DNA from: Lentisphaerota bacterium
Lineage (GTDB): Bacteria > Verrucomicrobiota > Kiritimatiellia > UBA8416 > JAFGIZ01
Direction: 5' to 3'
Assembly (NCBI GenBank): GCA_016929365.1
Contig: JAFGIZ010000113.1
Span: 1 to 5,011 of the forward strand
Length of the DNA stretch: 5,011 nucleotides
Below, in pieces: positions 5,006 through 5,011 of the stretch (the stretch's first letter is position 1; each line of letters starts with the position of its first letter). A model generated the notes under the pieces. The model was not told where the DNA came from. It made no database searches and worked only from the letters and a program-made list of their open reading frames with translations. Both the position numbers and the translations under genes were made by a program.

Positions 5006-5011
5006 CGGAAG

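Overview
The window is chromosomal bacterial DNA carrying three complete genes, all on the + strand: mnmG (tRNA wobble-uridine modification), alr (alanine racemase) and an aldo/keto reductase. Overall G+C is high. The MnmG wording (the stretch after the active-site Cys44 and the GVRYCPS variant of the family signature), the AACATCC-type intergenic repeats and the AKR loop all resemble Verrucomicrobiota/Kiritimatiellota-like (PVC) bacteria. That assignment comes from remembered family sequences and is only moderately sure.

Layout: 1-367 is non-coding. It holds a ~133-bp nested palindromic element (1-133), a short G+C-rich hairpin (291-310) and a 19-bp tandem duplication (320-360) that runs into the mnmG translation start. 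mnmG is at 368-2254. A ~580-bp non-coding stretch (2255-2836) follows, holding a possible hairpin after mnmG, a degenerate ATCGGN hexamer array, two facing copies of a dispersed TGTCAT...ATCTCG repeat, and hairpins before alr. alr (2837-3982) and the aldo/keto reductase (4001-4990) are 18 nt apart and probably co-transcribed. The window ends in a G+C palindrome.

The most interesting feature is inside mnmG. Two identical 16-bp perfect palindromes, TGTTCCACGTGGAACA (1068-1083 and 1101-1116), match the chromosomal ParB-binding site parS. They lie 33 bp apart centre to centre and in the same reading frame, so each is translated as MFHVE. They sit in a segment of about 28 extra residues relative to E. 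coli MnmG, in a poorly conserved part of the protein. The gene therefore appears to serve two purposes: it encodes a tRNA-modifying flavoprotein and carries a centromere-like partition site. mnmG commonly neighbours rsmG-parA-parB and the replication origin in bacteria. Here those partners are absent from the window, but the parS pair suggests the locus is still origin-proximal.

Functionally, mnmG is a housekeeping translation gene, alr supplies D-alanine for peptidoglycan, and the AKR is an NADPH-type oxidoreductase of unknown substrate. No link between mnmG and the alr-AKR pair is visible other than adjacency. No tRNA, rRNA, CRISPR array, transposase or prophage gene was seen.
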